A stretch of 64,000 nucleotides of DNA from Leucocoprinus leucothites (lineage: Eukaryota > Basidiomycota > Agaricomycetes > Agaricales > Agaricaceae): assembly GCA_013368445.1 (NCBI GenBank), contig JAACJO010000005.1, forward strand, positions 186,001 through 250,000. The letters run 5' to 3'. Shown one piece after another: positions 1-11,700 of the stretch; positions within the stretch are counted from its first letter, which is position 1; every line of letters begins with the position of its first letter. The notes beneath the pieces are model-generated. The model was given only the letters and a program-made list of their open reading frames with translations, was not told the origin of the DNA and did not search any database. The position numbers were made by a program, and so were the translations under genes.

Positions 1-2316
1 ATCTCCGATTTGTGAGGATGAAATTTCGGGTGATATGGTGCCTGGTGATGCAAACTTGCTTATTCCGTACGCCCCCTAAGAAAAAGTCTGTTGGTGCCGA
101 ATTAGCTACTTGCGCGACGCCTTCTGACAGTACTCCAAGGTCAGTTTATGGTTTAGTGCGACAAACGCCACATCATATGTACCAATAGTCGTAGTGGCAA
201 TAAGATAAGCACACAGCGGTTTCGGCCAGATTAAACCCATGGAACAAAGTTCGATCATGCCTCCAATATGGTGGCCGCTCGGACAATTTGCAAAAATTCC
301 AACGATCCAGCCCTAAAGAACCTCTTTTGGATGGCCATTGGTGACTGGCGCGGCGCTGCTGTGCTCGCAGAAACCCACAGCGACGTTTCTTCCGAGCGGC
401 ATCCAACACTGCTCAAATCACCGTAAAATATCCGGCAGGAAGTTTAGTAAAAAGAGGAAGTTGTGGTCAGAGTGACACTAATGAGCGTATATAAAGGCTC
501 GAGATGGGTAGAAGCTTTAATGCCAGCCTTCGAGATACCTCATCTTATCGTCCGAGACCCACACACACACGCTGACGGTGAGAACGTCTTCAGGTTGAAC
601 CTCCCGACGAGTCGGTGCCTGAGAGCAACGTGGGTCTCTAGATTGGGCCAGACACAACCAGGGTCGATCGCCGATGCATTTATCTTCTGGCTCTGTGATT
701 TGTGTTGGCCAGACTCCCAGAAACGTATGACTGCAAGCAGGATAGGAAGCAGGAGATTGCGCAGAGTGGCGTATTGAGGCCTGCCGCCTGAGGGATGCTT
801 GGGTCGATGGTGTGAGAGGAAATGGATTTGGTCAACCTCGCAAGCTGACTAGAAACGTGACCCCATTACGATCAAGGCCAATCCTTTGGCTCCGTTCATA
901 TTGTAGCCTCAAGCAAAGAAAACGTCCGGTTTCATCTCAGCAAGTGCTTCCTGACCGCTTACATTGAAACTCGCGTGGTATCAGTAAGGACTTTGGTAGG
1001 AGCGTTAATCTGGTATTTATCCTCGAACGCTCAACTGACTTGAACAGCTACGTCGAAAGTTCCACTGCTCCAAGGTGACATCTTCTAACAAGTGGCAACT
1101 GCATTTGTCGGCGGCGACTCCACAAGCCGCAGGGAAATTGGCTTCTAGCTCTGCTCGCCGCTCAGGTTCCTCCAAGTTTCCTGCGCCTTCCCGGCTAGTC
1201 CTAATGGACTTACCTATGCGGACCCCTGAATATATGGTGCGGGGCACTTAGTCACAACCAATTTTGTACAAGCTTTGCAGGGACCGTAATAATGGGTCAA
1301 TCCCTTATCCCTCAGACAGAAATACATCATTTCAGAAGTAGAACAACTCTGTCTGACGGAATCTCAAAATTCTCAAAAATGACTGAGATAGAATTTGGTC
1401 ATCGAGGCCGATTTTGCCATATACCATATATGGAAGGTATTACCATATATGGATATTACTAATTTATTACTAATTATCAACTAATTATCCATCGCTGAGC
1501 AACAGCCTCTGGGATTCATCGATGTGAGGTATACTTTCAGCTGCTGAAGTTGCGAACATGAGTCTGTGCATTCTTTGCATCCATTCCTCCCTCATAAGCA
1601 TCAATCCACCTGTTGGTTATTCCTGACTTTACGGTCAGAGTGCTTATCATATCCCAACACCCGGTTTGATTCAGCCTTTTTCCATTCTTTCATTGTTCGT
1701 GCCCTCATAAGGGCCATGAATGCAGTTGGATGTGTCAACTCCTCCATCTGTGTCCGAAACTCATCCTGCTTCTGTAAGTCTTCATCAATTCAGCCGGCTC
1801 ACAATCCATCAGCTCAGATCCCCTCCATCCTCCGAGCTCTCCCAGTCTTCGCAATCCACCCTTCTACGTTGTGTTTTCTGCATCGTTGTGTGATGTGGTG
1901 TCGCCATTCTCAGATCCAGATTTCAAGCTGAGGTCCCTGAGTGTCAGGTCTGTCGTGCATGGGCCAAGGAGGCCTTCTGGGCTCAAGACTGCTTATACAT
2001 AGTGTATTGGGATACTCAAGAGACGATAGCCAGCGAGCAAGGATGAACTGACAGTAACTAAAAAAAAAAATTTCGCTCGACCCAAATTTGCCGTGTCCAA
2101 AAATGGTGCTGACTAAGCGCCCCGCACCATAGTTCTCACGAAACTCAATACCCCCTGCGTCATTCTCGTACCACGCAGTAATGAGGGCAATCCCCATCCA
2201 GTACTTCACTCCAAATATGCTTGGTCGGGCCATGATAACCGTCGTAATAATCGGCCACCGAGTCTCCCAATAAACATGAAACACACTCTAAGCACTTAGG
2301 TGGGCCTATTGAGTCA
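1..2316. other. Gene-poor left end
   Basis: I recognise no gene here. Several open frames of 60-125 codons exist, but none has a recognisable motif or splice pattern. The most protein-like is on the minus strand at about 1910-2284 and matches no family I know. The AT-rich part at 1420-1490 holds two perfect CArG palindromes, listed separately. Confidence 0.5.
1424..1452. promoter_or_regulatory. Pair of CArG-type palindromes
   Basis: CCATATATGG occurs at 1424-1433 and again at 1443-1452, 19 bp apart. The sequence fits the CC(A/T)6GG consensus bound by SRF/Mcm1-type MADS-box factors. It sits in an AT-rich stretch with no recognised gene nearby, so a regulatory role is only inferred. A third copy lies at 8734-8743. 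Confidence 0.3.
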
Positions 2317-2574
2317 CTAGTGTTTGTCAAAACCGGTATCCAACAGCTTATCAGGTGCTACTAAAGCATTGGCTACGGGTACTGTGCTCAATCCCTGGAC
2401 AATGGTTACAGGGATCGGCTTGTGAGGGACCATCTTCTCCAGATATAATTTGTTTTTCTCTCGCTCGGGTATCCTCACAAGACAATTGACAGTCCCGAAC
2501 TTTATTGCCGCAGCAGCAAAATAGCTGCCGGTGGCGTATCCAGAACATATCAGCACGTAGCTCTTCTGTGCTAG
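2317..2574 (-). pseudogene. NmrA-like NAD(P)-binding protein, N-terminal fragment
   Basis: Read from about 2574 downward, the minus strand encodes a hydrophobic beta-strand, a glycine-rich turn (SGYATGSY), an alanine-rich helix ending in KFG, then VNCLVR and VTIVQG. This is the order found at the N-terminus of NmrA/isoflavone-reductase-like Rossmann proteins (VLICGxTGxxGSY...LVR...VTIVQGD). The frame stops at 2317 and the rest of the fold (about 200 residues) is not found downstream. A TTTTCTAG acceptor could precede it, and an ATG at about 2611 could be a short first exon. The glycine motif is imperfect. I read it as a decayed or truncated gene; the family assignment is by eye only. Confidence 0.4.
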
Positions 2575-2658
2575 AAAAGTAGCGTTCCTCCGAAACGTGT
2601 AAATTTGACATCTGATATGTTTATATTACACAAAATCCCTTGTTTCTTCCCTGGTAAC

Positions 2659-3372
2659 TCATTGCTCGGTCTGAGGGATCCACTTGCGAATCACAGTAAA
2701 CCCTTCCCCGAATTCCTCAAGTTCACCTTCAGTATACGCAGTGAGCTCATACTCGTCCTTGACCCCCTCATCAACAGCTCGTCCGCGATACGACCAAAGC
2801 ACCCGTGCGTTCGTTTTCGGCATCAACTGTGGACTGAGCCCAGACTCACCCTGGGGTATTACATATTTTGGTCACCAGTTCATTAGCCGACGACGATCAT
2901 GCCAAGTATATAGGGGCACGGAGGACCCTCAACAAATACTTACCTTGCTCTCACCAACGTCAGATGCAATGCTATCACCACTGTCCCTGTTAACCTCCAG
3001 TTTCCTCCACACGATCGCAGCGCACTCTTCAAATGACAACTTCTCGAAGTCAATGTCAAGATGTGCGACACCACCAACGGTCATCAGTCCTTCATCCCCA
3101 AAGAATTTGAGAAGCTCCTGGTTTTTTGGGCTAGCGATCCATTCGTAGTGAGCTGGAACAGATGCCCATCCCGATATAATATATATGGTAGTAGCTGGTG
3201 CATCGCTCGATTCCTTGGTAGAGTAAAACAGGTGAAGTGGGTAGCCTGACCAAGAAGGTTGAGCTACAGCTGCATCGAGGAAGCCTAACACGAGCTTGGG
3301 TGTCTCGAGGGTAGTAGGAAGAACAAGGTTCAAGAAGGCGAATTCAGTTACTGAGTGTTCTGAGGCTGACAT
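2659..3372 (-). CDS. Uncharacterised fungal protein, dimeric alpha/beta-barrel-like
   Basis: Two exons: 3372..2944 and 2850..2659, joined in phase 0 across a 93-bp intron (GTAAGT to CAG, branch-like GGCTAATG). The product is 206 aa. I chose the ATG of MSASEH over an in-frame ATG 13 codons upstream because the following residues begin the conserved-looking block. Two half-repeats each carry strand/helix patterns like ABM/EthD-type dimeric alpha/beta barrels, including 'ISGWASVPAHYEWIASPKN' followed by a leucine-rich helix. In that superfamily the aligned position often reads HxxW. No catalytic residues can be assigned, and there is no signal peptide or membrane segment. The stop lies about 50 bp from the decayed NmrA fragment on the same strand. 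Family placement is tentative; the gene model is well supported by frame continuity. Confidence 0.75.
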
Positions 3373-3745
3373 GGGAAGAATCAGGATCGGTATCTGGGGC
3401 CCCTTGAACACTTATGAAGGTCACTTTGGGGGATCGGTGCGAGGAAGGAAGTTATGTCTCAACGAGAAGGCCAGGGACCACTGAATAAATAAGCTCTGAC
3501 CAGGTGTACGCGTAAGTGTATCCTTAATGGTGTGACCCTTGGTCAGCCACGCTTTGGCACTATGCCGTCATAAGCACTGTGAAAGAGCTCTCTCATGCAT
3601 TTGGTTTAGGCCGCGTCATCCCAGGTCACTCTTCGGTCGCGATTGCAGCGACCGACTGCTGGTCAAGGCGGAGGGAATAAATCACATTCCTTGGTACTCG
3701 TAGATTTAACTACTAAGTCTAGTGGAAATAGCGCGCGCGAGGGCA
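3373..3745. other. Intergenic spacer
   Basis: This 373-bp stretch lies between the upstream end of the 206-aa gene and the 3' end of the CE16 esterase gene (both minus strand). It must hold the promoter of the former and the terminator of the latter. Only a short perfect hairpin at 3633-3655 stands out. Confidence 0.5.
3633..3655. repeat. Short perfect inverted repeat
   Basis: TCGGTCGC (3633-3640) and GCGACCGA (3648-3655) are perfect reverse complements around a 7-nt loop. It could form in a transcript or be chance; no function is assigned. Confidence 0.35.
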
Positions 3746-5205
3746 CTATAGAACGTTTTCAGCGATAACTTCGAAGAAACTGATGACAGAGACGTACTCG
3801 TGAACGGTGAAGAGGGGATGGAGGGTATTCAACCAGCTGACGAAGCGGAGATGATAATCAGTAAAGGCCTGGCAAACACATGATCTAGGACTCACAAATA
3901 ACTTGCGACAGGCGCACATCCCTCAACCTGCGTATCTGATCCGAAGCCCCCAATACCATTCTGATATGCCTCACAGAATCCCGTTACATTGACATATCCC
4001 AGCGCATCCGCGTTGTCCAATAAGGTATTGAATACTGGTTGGGTATCAAATATAATGACATCCTCAATCGCCTGCGCATTTTTTCGTTGGAAATTTGTGA
4101 CTGCAGTTTGAAGCTCCGTGTTGTATTGCGCGTTAAGCGCTTTCAGAAATGCGGAGGCTTGAGGTCCTTGAACAAGAGATAGAGGAGCTCTGTCTGTCGG
4201 TGGGACTGTAAGGAAGAGGAAGGAGCGCGCGCCAAGTGAGTGGAGTTCGTCAAGCTAGCGAAAAAGGAGTCAGAAGGAGAAAGAGAGGAATAAAATAACA
4301 CTGACCTGTGTGGTTAAACGGTCCATGAGCGTCGTGTAGAAGTCGGGGCGCGTTATGTTAGTCTTTCATAACTGGTATGAGTGCTCAGAACATGTGTATT
4401 AACGTGGCGAACATACCCATCCAGCTGAATTTCCCTGGGGAATAAGGGTTAGTCGATGCTCAGGGTTCAAATTACAGCTGTCTAAGACTTAAATCACTCA
4501 CAACGTCATTTATACCAACCCAAATTGCAAACAGCGAATTTGAGCTATCCCACTCTGCACCAGCAGGTTTTTCCGAGAGGAATGCCTTGAATTGTGAAAC
4601 CTGGTCAACGATAGACCTACAAACCTGTCAGTTGTCTAAATGTCGGGTACGAAGAAGAGCAGGACGCACAGAACCGTAGGTTGAAATGGCGGGACCAGAG
4701 CAGCATCAATGGTTGCGCCTCCAGAAGCAAGGTTGAAAACCTAGTTTCCTGTCATCACTTGGAGAAGGCTGCATAATCCCGAAGAGCTTCACCTTTATAT
4801 CGCCGAGATTGTACTTTTCGCCTGCAAATGAGAAACGTATGAGAATGCCGGACGAGTACTTGTAGGTTTGAAAAGGTCTTACTAAGGTATTGTACCCAAA
4901 TAGGTCCGTTCGCTGACGTCTAGATGAGGTATAGGTTGTCAGTCCCTCAAGGTGACCGAAAGACCATAAAACGTACGAAATTCGGGACAGGCGAGTCAAC
5001 CCCAGCAGAAATGTTGAAACCTGCCATGCAAAAAAAAAAAAAAAGAGCCAATAAGCACCCCAACCAGACGATAGTTCACAGCCGACAACTCACCATCCGT
5101 AGTATATGAGTCCCCGAACGCAAATAAAAACTTGGTATCTTTCCACGCAAGTTGCGCAGATACCAAGGGTAGGCACAAAGACACCAGTGGTACGAGGAAT
5201 CTCAT
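3746..5205 (-). CDS. Secreted GDSL esterase, carbohydrate esterase family 16
   Basis: Ten exons on the minus strand: 5205..5094, 5020..4977, 4919..4883, 4821..4793, 4740..4670, 4616..4502, 4434..4417, 4362..4306, 4254..3896 and 3836..3746. All joins keep frame and give 310 aa, normal for CE16. A signal peptide spans about residues 1-17 (cleavage near VSA/QL). Block I is FGDSYTTDG with the nucleophile Ser33. 'ASGGATID' follows at about 79-86 (block II Gly). 'WVGINDV' gives the block III Asn134. His287 lies in 'FWLNTLHP' near the C-terminus (block V). Position -3 from His is Asn284, not the Asp of a DxxH motif. CE16 enzymes remove acetyl groups from plant-cell-wall sugars outside the cell. A 15-T polypyrimidine tract precedes the first 3' splice site, and exon 7 is only 18 nt. 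Substrate specificity cannot be read from the sequence. Confidence 0.93.
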
Positions 5206-5244
5206 CGTCCGAGAATTCTTTGCAGGTTTTTCCTCCACCCGCAG

Positions 5245-5252
5245 AATTTATA
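5245..5252 (-). promoter_or_regulatory. TATA-like element of the CE16 gene
   Basis: TATAAATT on the minus strand lies about 40 bp upstream of the chosen ATG at 5205. This fits a short 5' UTR and supports that start. Confidence 0.45.
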
Positions 5253-6869
5253 TGTATGCGCAGGACTCATTCAGAGGACTGTGAACCTGAGTGTACTTCT
5301 TTCCGATGAAAGTCCGGAACGTCGTGGTAATGTGTACGTTGAAGGCGCATTATCGACTGCGGGTGTGTGAGGCTCTGGTACGCTATTGGTGAGAATGAGT
5401 GTCATGAGAGAACAGTTTCACGTTCTGGACGGGAAGGTCATGAGTTGGGTTGTGAGAAGGGCCGAAGACGGCCCGCGACGTTTGTGCTGTGGTTGATGGA
5501 AGAATTGATGGGGGTTGCAAAGGGCGGATCAATTTAAGTGTTATGAAGATCTGCGAGATGGTGTCATGGAAACCTCCAGTGGCCGATGCGCAGAGCTTTG
5601 ATAAATTAGTTCATTCCGGCGAAGAATATTGGTCGCTGGACCGCTTCGAATTTCCTGTGCTCGATAGGAGCGTAGCCCAAGCTGGGCACTCAATTCAAAG
5701 GGTGGGGCCCAGGAGCTCTACAAGAGTGCGACTTCGGACGTCCTTGTTGTGTATATACCCCTTCGCAGTCTCTTCGGACTTATTTCCTTGTTCCACCTGG
5801 CGTATTACATAAGTCACTCCCTTATTGTTCGAGTAGCCTTTCGTGCACCTCAGTCTCGTTCTACGATTCTGAGGTGAGCATATTTTATGTTATGGACTAA
5901 ATATTCATTACTTATCATTCCTGTAGTGTCTTATCTCACTTCAGATCCCTGCTGCTCGTTACAACAGTCCTGATACGAGTAATTTCTTGTGGTGAATCGT
6001 ACTCGAACCTGGAATGCATCGCGCAATTCCCGTACGATTTCGATGGCGCTTTTATGCTGGGACAGCGGAGGCCCTCTTTATCTGGCTATTGCTGGGATCG
6101 TGTACCACCGAATCAACAGTCAGTCTTTAACCCGGAGCAATAAACTAACATGGGCTTATTCTCAGACACAGCAACATATATTTGTTTATATATGTTCATA
6201 GGTCACGGTTGAGGTTGAGTGGACATCCGGTTGGCCATACTATCATCGGCGTGTCTTTCCCTCCTCTATTAACCTCTAGTACGTCTTCATATGTTGGAGT
6301 AGCCTTGCGTTCTTTCGTTTCTTTTTCTCTCGTCTGCGCGGTGTGGTTGCAATCAAATAAGAACGCGAATAGACATCCGGGTGGTGGTTCAAGATTTGTC
6401 GGGTAGGGAGTTCAATGGGTATTGAAGAACTGTTAGGGAGGTTACCGGGGGCGGCGGTTGTTGCGACGTTTGGTGTTCTTTTATAGGAGGGGATTGGGCA
6501 GTGTGTATGGGTTTAATAATTGTATTCCGAGGAGTACGATTATCAAAAGCATAGATGAAAAGAGGTGAAGTAAACTCGTTCGTGCATTTGCGTCGTTGTG
6601 TTATACAGTTGTTTCTCGTATTTGAATCGTAATCTGTGTCATTCAGCGTTCCTCTTTGGATACACACGTACCTCTCAGCAAAGAACAGTCGACGGGGGAA
6701 AAGAAAGGGCTCGGAATTAACTCAATTAATTAACCATCAAATGCCGTCATGCCACCCAGAAAGTCACGCGTAGTGGCTGCCGCCACCCTGCATCACCATC
6801 AGATGCCTGCCAGCCCTTCGCGTCCACCCTCAGGCGTTTATACTTCTCGGTCCCATCTACTTCAAAGTT
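5253..6869. other. Divergent intergenic region, no recognised gene
   Basis: This 1.6-kb region lies between the divergent CE16 esterase and AP-2 mu genes. Small open frames (for example 5489-5812 and 5989-6201, both plus) show no family motif and no consistent intron pattern. The part near 6420-6480 is G-rich. It should contain both promoters. Confidence 0.45.
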
Positions 6870-8700
6870 ATGATTTCCGTGCGTATGCACTTCTTTTAAA
6901 CTCTAGATCAAGATAAAGCTTACAGTTATTATTGTTCACAGGCATTCTTCATTTTCAATCAAAAAGGCGAGGTGTGTTGGTTCTTTACCCCGCATTGACT
7001 ACACTCGTGATGGATTTATACTTTGTTCGTCGTTGCTGTGGTGCTAGGTGTTAATCTCGAGGCTATACCGTCCGGATTTCAAGTGCGTCCTCGTGTTGTT
7101 CCCTTCTCAAGCTTGGGTAACTCTGACTTTGGCTTCGACGTTCCCAATTTTGCTAGACGATCAATCGCGGACGTGTTTAGAATACAGGTGGTATCGAATA
7201 GCGATGTCAGGTCACCGATTATCACTCTAGGATCGACGAGTTTTTTTCATGTGAGGGTGAACAATTTGTATGTTGTTGCTGTCACCAAGTACGTCTTTCC
7301 TCCTCCCTTGCCTTCTATGGTTGACTGGGTTTTGTACTTGCTGGGTATAGGACGAATGCGAATGCGGCGCTGGTTTTTGAGTTTTGTTATAGGTTTATCA
7401 ATATTGGGAAGAGTTACTTTGGGAAAGTGGATGAGGAGAGCGTGAAGAATAATTTCGTGTTGATTTATGAGTTAATCGACGGTGCGTCCTCTAACGTTCA
7501 GTACCCCACAAACACAACGTCTAAATTCTGGTATAGAGATATGTGACTTTGGATACCCGCAGAATAGTGAGATCGACACATTGAAGACTTATATCACGAC
7601 GGAGAGTATTGTGTCTACTAGTGCTGTTGCTGCTGTGAGCTTCATTCATTAAGGTGGTGATAGTGTGCTGATGATGATCGTTCGTGGGTTGGGGAATATG
7701 TAGGAGGAATCGTCAAAGATTACAATGCAGGCTACTGGTGCTACAAATTGGAGGAGGGGAGATGTGAAGTATAAGAAGAATGAAGCGTTCGTGGACGTTG
7801 TAGAGACTGTTAACTTGAGCATGAGTGCGAAAGGTACGTCTCTCCGCGTTTCGCTACTATTAGGTTGGAATACTCAGTATTTGAGCAGGAAACATTCTAC
7901 GAGCGGATGTGGATGGCCACATTCAGATGCGGGCGTACTTGTCTGGCACGCCAGAGTGCAAGTTTGGGCTGAATGATAAGCTGGTCATTGACAAGAGTGA
8001 ACATGGGACGAGTGATGCCGTCGAGTTGGATGATTGTCGATTCCACCAGTGTGTGCGACTACATGACTTTAACAGCAGCCGGACTATCAGTTTCATTCCG
8101 CCCGATGGTGAATTCGAGCTCATGCGGTGTGTATCCTAATGAACGGTGGTAAATGTAGTCTAATTCGTTGGACAGCTACCGATCTACGAGCAACGTCAAG
8201 CTGCCACTACGCATCATAACCACCGTCAACGAAATCGGGACAAGCCAGGTGCAATATACCATCACCATCAAAACAAACTTTGACAGTAAACTCTCTGCCA
8301 CCAACGTCGTGCTCCGAATCCCAACGCCTCTTAGTACCACAACCGTTGATTGCAAAGTTGCCAACGGGAAGGCCAAGTATGTGCCAGCGGAGAACGTGGT
8401 GGTGTGGAAGTTGCCGAGGATACAAGGGGGACAGGAGTGTACGTTCATGGGTACAGCGTATCTGACAAGCACGACGACGCGGCAAGTGTGGGCAAGGCCG
8501 CCGATCGACGTGGATTTCCAGGTGTTGATGTTCACTGCATCGGGGTTGATTGTGCGGTTCCTGAAGGTGTTTGAGAAGAGCAACTATCAGAGTATCAAAT
8601 GGGTGCGGTACCTCACCAAGGCCGAGGGCACCTACCAAGTTCGGGTGAGTAAATTCCTGGTTGTTCTGTGACTTGTGCTAAGGGGAGTGTATAGTTCTGA
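6870..8700 (+). CDS. apm4: AP-2 adaptor complex subunit mu
   Basis: Ten exons: 6870..6878, 6942..6971, 7048..7082, 7157..7288, 7351..7481, 7537..7634, 7704..7833, 7889..8126, 8176..8644 and 8695..8700, giving 425 aa (animal and fungal mu2 are about 430). It opens [21 protein letters not shown], the mu2 rather than mu1 signature. The N-terminal longin domain spans about 1-140 and the mu homology domain about 160-425. Known mu2 residues are conserved: Thr156 in the QATG linker (AAK1 site in mammals), Phe174 and Asp176 of the YxxPhi cargo pocket, and Trp410 (Trp421 in mammals) in 'KWVRYL'. The product links clathrin, PIP2 and endocytic cargo at the plasma membrane. The first exon codes only MIS (9 nt). 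The last exon is TTC TGA (6 nt), giving the canonical C-terminal Phe; without that splice the protein would end in VSKFLVVL. The SAPS gene begins 80 bp downstream on the same strand. Confidence 0.96.
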
Positions 8701-8733
8701 GTAGATAGATAAGTAGAGTAGCGTGAGAGACTG

Positions 8734-8743
8734 CCATATATGG
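8734..8743. promoter_or_regulatory. CArG palindrome in the SAPS promoter
   Basis: CCATATATGG is the same palindrome as at 1424 and 1443. It falls in the 80-bp gap between the AP-2 mu stop and the SAPS start codon, about 38 bp before that ATG. It could act as a TATA-like core element or as a MADS-factor site. Confidence 0.4.
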
Positions 8744-8780
8744 AGTTTAATAACAGAGTGATTGTTGAGAGTCGACAGCC

Positions 8781-11700
8781 ATGTTCTGGAGGTAATCGCG
8801 TCGCCTTCTGGCTAGACCAAAACTCAGTTTTCTTGCAGATTCGGCTTCCACAATGCCTCTGCCATAGAGAGCCTCATAGACAAGGAGGCCTCCCTCGCCA
8901 CCATCCTCGACCAGGACGACCTCCTCCAGGAATGCAAGGCCCAGAACTCCCGCTTAGCAGAGTACTTTAGCAGGGTCGGTGTCCTTCACAGGCTCTTTGC
9001 GTATGTCACCGGCGAGATTGAATTTGAGGGCAAGGATCAGTTCAAGTGCGTACTTGGTGTTTTGGGCGAGGATCGCTCCTGACACACTCATTACGCAAGC
9101 GCAGATACCCGTACGTCGCCACCGAGGTCCTCTGTAGCGATATCTGGTCCATTTCTGCCACCTGTGTCGGAAAGGCTGATGTGGTTCTCGCGCCGTTTTG
9201 GGAGTTTGTGCTAGATAGATCGCCTGAAGATATGAAGACGCGCATGGTCATGGCCTCGCATTTTGTGAAAATTAATCTTGGCTTCATTCTCAAGTGGCCG
9301 GAAAAGGTGTGTCGTGAGCTTGGCTTTCGATGGGTAGGGGCGTGCTGATGAGAGGGGTCGAGATGCTGGCCTTTATTCAAGCCCAACCGAACATTGTTGA
9401 ACGGCTGTTGAAACATATTGAGTGTTCGTCCTTTGTCGATCTTATCGTGCAGATTATATCCCTGGATGAGCACCAGCAATGTGGAGAGGTCATCGAGGTG
9501 TGCTGCACATAGCTTTTCTCTTCCTTTTGGCGTTTTGACACGATGAGTAGTGGTTATCATCACAAGAGTTCATCCCAAGGCTCGTCGGCATGTTATCTCC
9601 GCAACACTCGGGCGACATGCACAACGCCGTCGCGGATCTCGTCAAAGGGATTATTTCCATGGCCACGCCGACGCCTGCATCGGGTCTTATGGACCCTGCG
9701 CCCGCTTCTAATCTATTCGCGCGCGAGTTGGCCTCAGAAGAGATCGTCAACAAGCTCGTATCCTACATCGTACACGATTTTAGCGCTCCGAAAGCCGCCA
9801 CCACGTCATCCCCTCCCACAGACTCCACATCTGCCACAGAAGACACAGAAAACGACGCCGAACAGAATCTTCCCTCGCTTGATTCGTCGATTTCATCCGT
9901 CACCAACTCCATCTCGATCATCATTGAATTGATCCGTAAAAATAACTCGGATTATTTTGAGCCGTATCTCTTTCATACTCTGCGCAACCGGCTCATTCAT
10001 TTTCAGCAACACCTGACAGAGGAAGCTGGGAAGAATCCGGACGAGACGAGGGAGCTGTTGGAGCAGGCGATGAAGGAGCTTGTGAATCGGATGGGAGTTG
10101 TGAATCTCGGGCCTGTGTTGAGCGGTGTTGGTGAGCGAATGCAAGACTTGAAGAAGTTTTTGAAGAACCCTAGATCACTGGTGAGTGCTGCTCCATCCTC
10201 CTGTCGAAGCACCCAAAAGCTAACAGCGTACATTCAGGCAGGAGACATCCAAACAACAGTAGGCTCAATAACACCCCTCACGTTTGAACGATACCGCATT
10301 TGCGAACTCTTCGCCGAGCTCCTGCACTGTTCAAACATGGCACTTCTCAACCGTCCCTCAATCCATGACAACCTCTACGACTCCAAAGGTCGTCTCCAAG
10401 GCGGCCTCTCAGCACTCGAAGATCTAGCACAAGTGATACAACTGAACGGAACTTCAGACGGTGAAGATAAAGGTGGTGAAACGACTGAGGAGGATACAGA
10501 TGGTGAGGGGGGTGAAGACGGGAATAGCAGTGATGATGGGTTGGGTGGGAGTGGGGGGAGTAGTGATGGTGCAATGAGTGATATTGAACCAGCGATGGAG
10601 TTGCCTGTTTCTGGTGGACCTGGGTCGAGGGCCGCGAAGCAACAGCAGGCGGAACAACAGCAGGAACAACAGCAACAAGGAGGAGCAGAGAGGGATACGC
10701 CAAGTATCGGGAGTTCGGATATGTCCCCTGGGAGTAGCGATGCCGAGGACGTCGAGGACGATGATCATGATGAAGGCCGCGTTGAGGGAATGGAGGAAGT
10801 CTCGATAGATGAACCCAACACTGCTGCCACTGCTGCCACTAAATTGCCAAAGGGAGGGTTGAAACTCGACACCTCGTCAAAGACGATGCTCGATATTGGA
10901 GTTGGAAGTGATTCCTACCCTACATTCTCTTCTTCTCCTATCGCCGTCACCTCCTCCCCTTCCGCCACCCCCGCCAATACTATCCACCACCAACGATCGA
11001 GAGGAGAGAGCGACGCAGACGTTCAAATGTCAACTCTATCTCCAGCACATGACGATGATCACACGCTTACACCGCAGCTATCTCGAACACCTAAAACCCC
11101 GAATTCGAGGCATAGCTCTAGCAGAAAAGCGACTGCAGAAGAGACTGTTCCACCAGATTTGTCGCAGACTCCGGGAAGTAAACTCAAGAGAATGTTTTTG
11201 GATTTGGAGATCCTGCCAACACTTCTAGTACGCGCTCCTCTTATTTTCATAGGTTTGTGTCAACTGATGCTTATATGCGTTGCAGGATCTGTTCTTTGAA
11301 TTCAGGTGGAACAACTTTTTACATAGTGCGGTGTATGACGTGATACATCAAATTTTGACGGGGAATATTGAGAGCGGGTTGAATAGAGAGCTTGTGATTT
11401 CGTTGTTTAGGGATGCGAGGCTGATGCGACGAATAGTCGAGGGGCAACGATTGAATGATCTCGAAAGGTTCGTCCCCCCTCCTTCCTCTTCTCACCGATC
11501 CCTCGCTTACCTCCCTTCCGGTACACCCTACGTGATGCACACATAGCACAAAACCAAAAGGTGTCCGAACGGGCTACATGGGCCACCTCACCCTCCTCGC
11601 CGAAGACGTTATCTCGGCACTAGATCGATTCCCTCCAGATCTCTCATCGCAAATTCTCAACTCTTACGCGCCCCATCCAGAATGGGAAGAGTATATCAAA

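Noticed and set aside
1910..2284. 124-codon minus-strand frame next to the NmrA-like fragment
   Set aside because: I could not link it to NmrA or any other family; it may be decayed coding sequence but is unsupported.
8176..8638. Long minus-strand frames opposite AP-2 mu exon 9
   Set aside because: Antisense shadows; the plus strand has exact conservation of mu2 residues.
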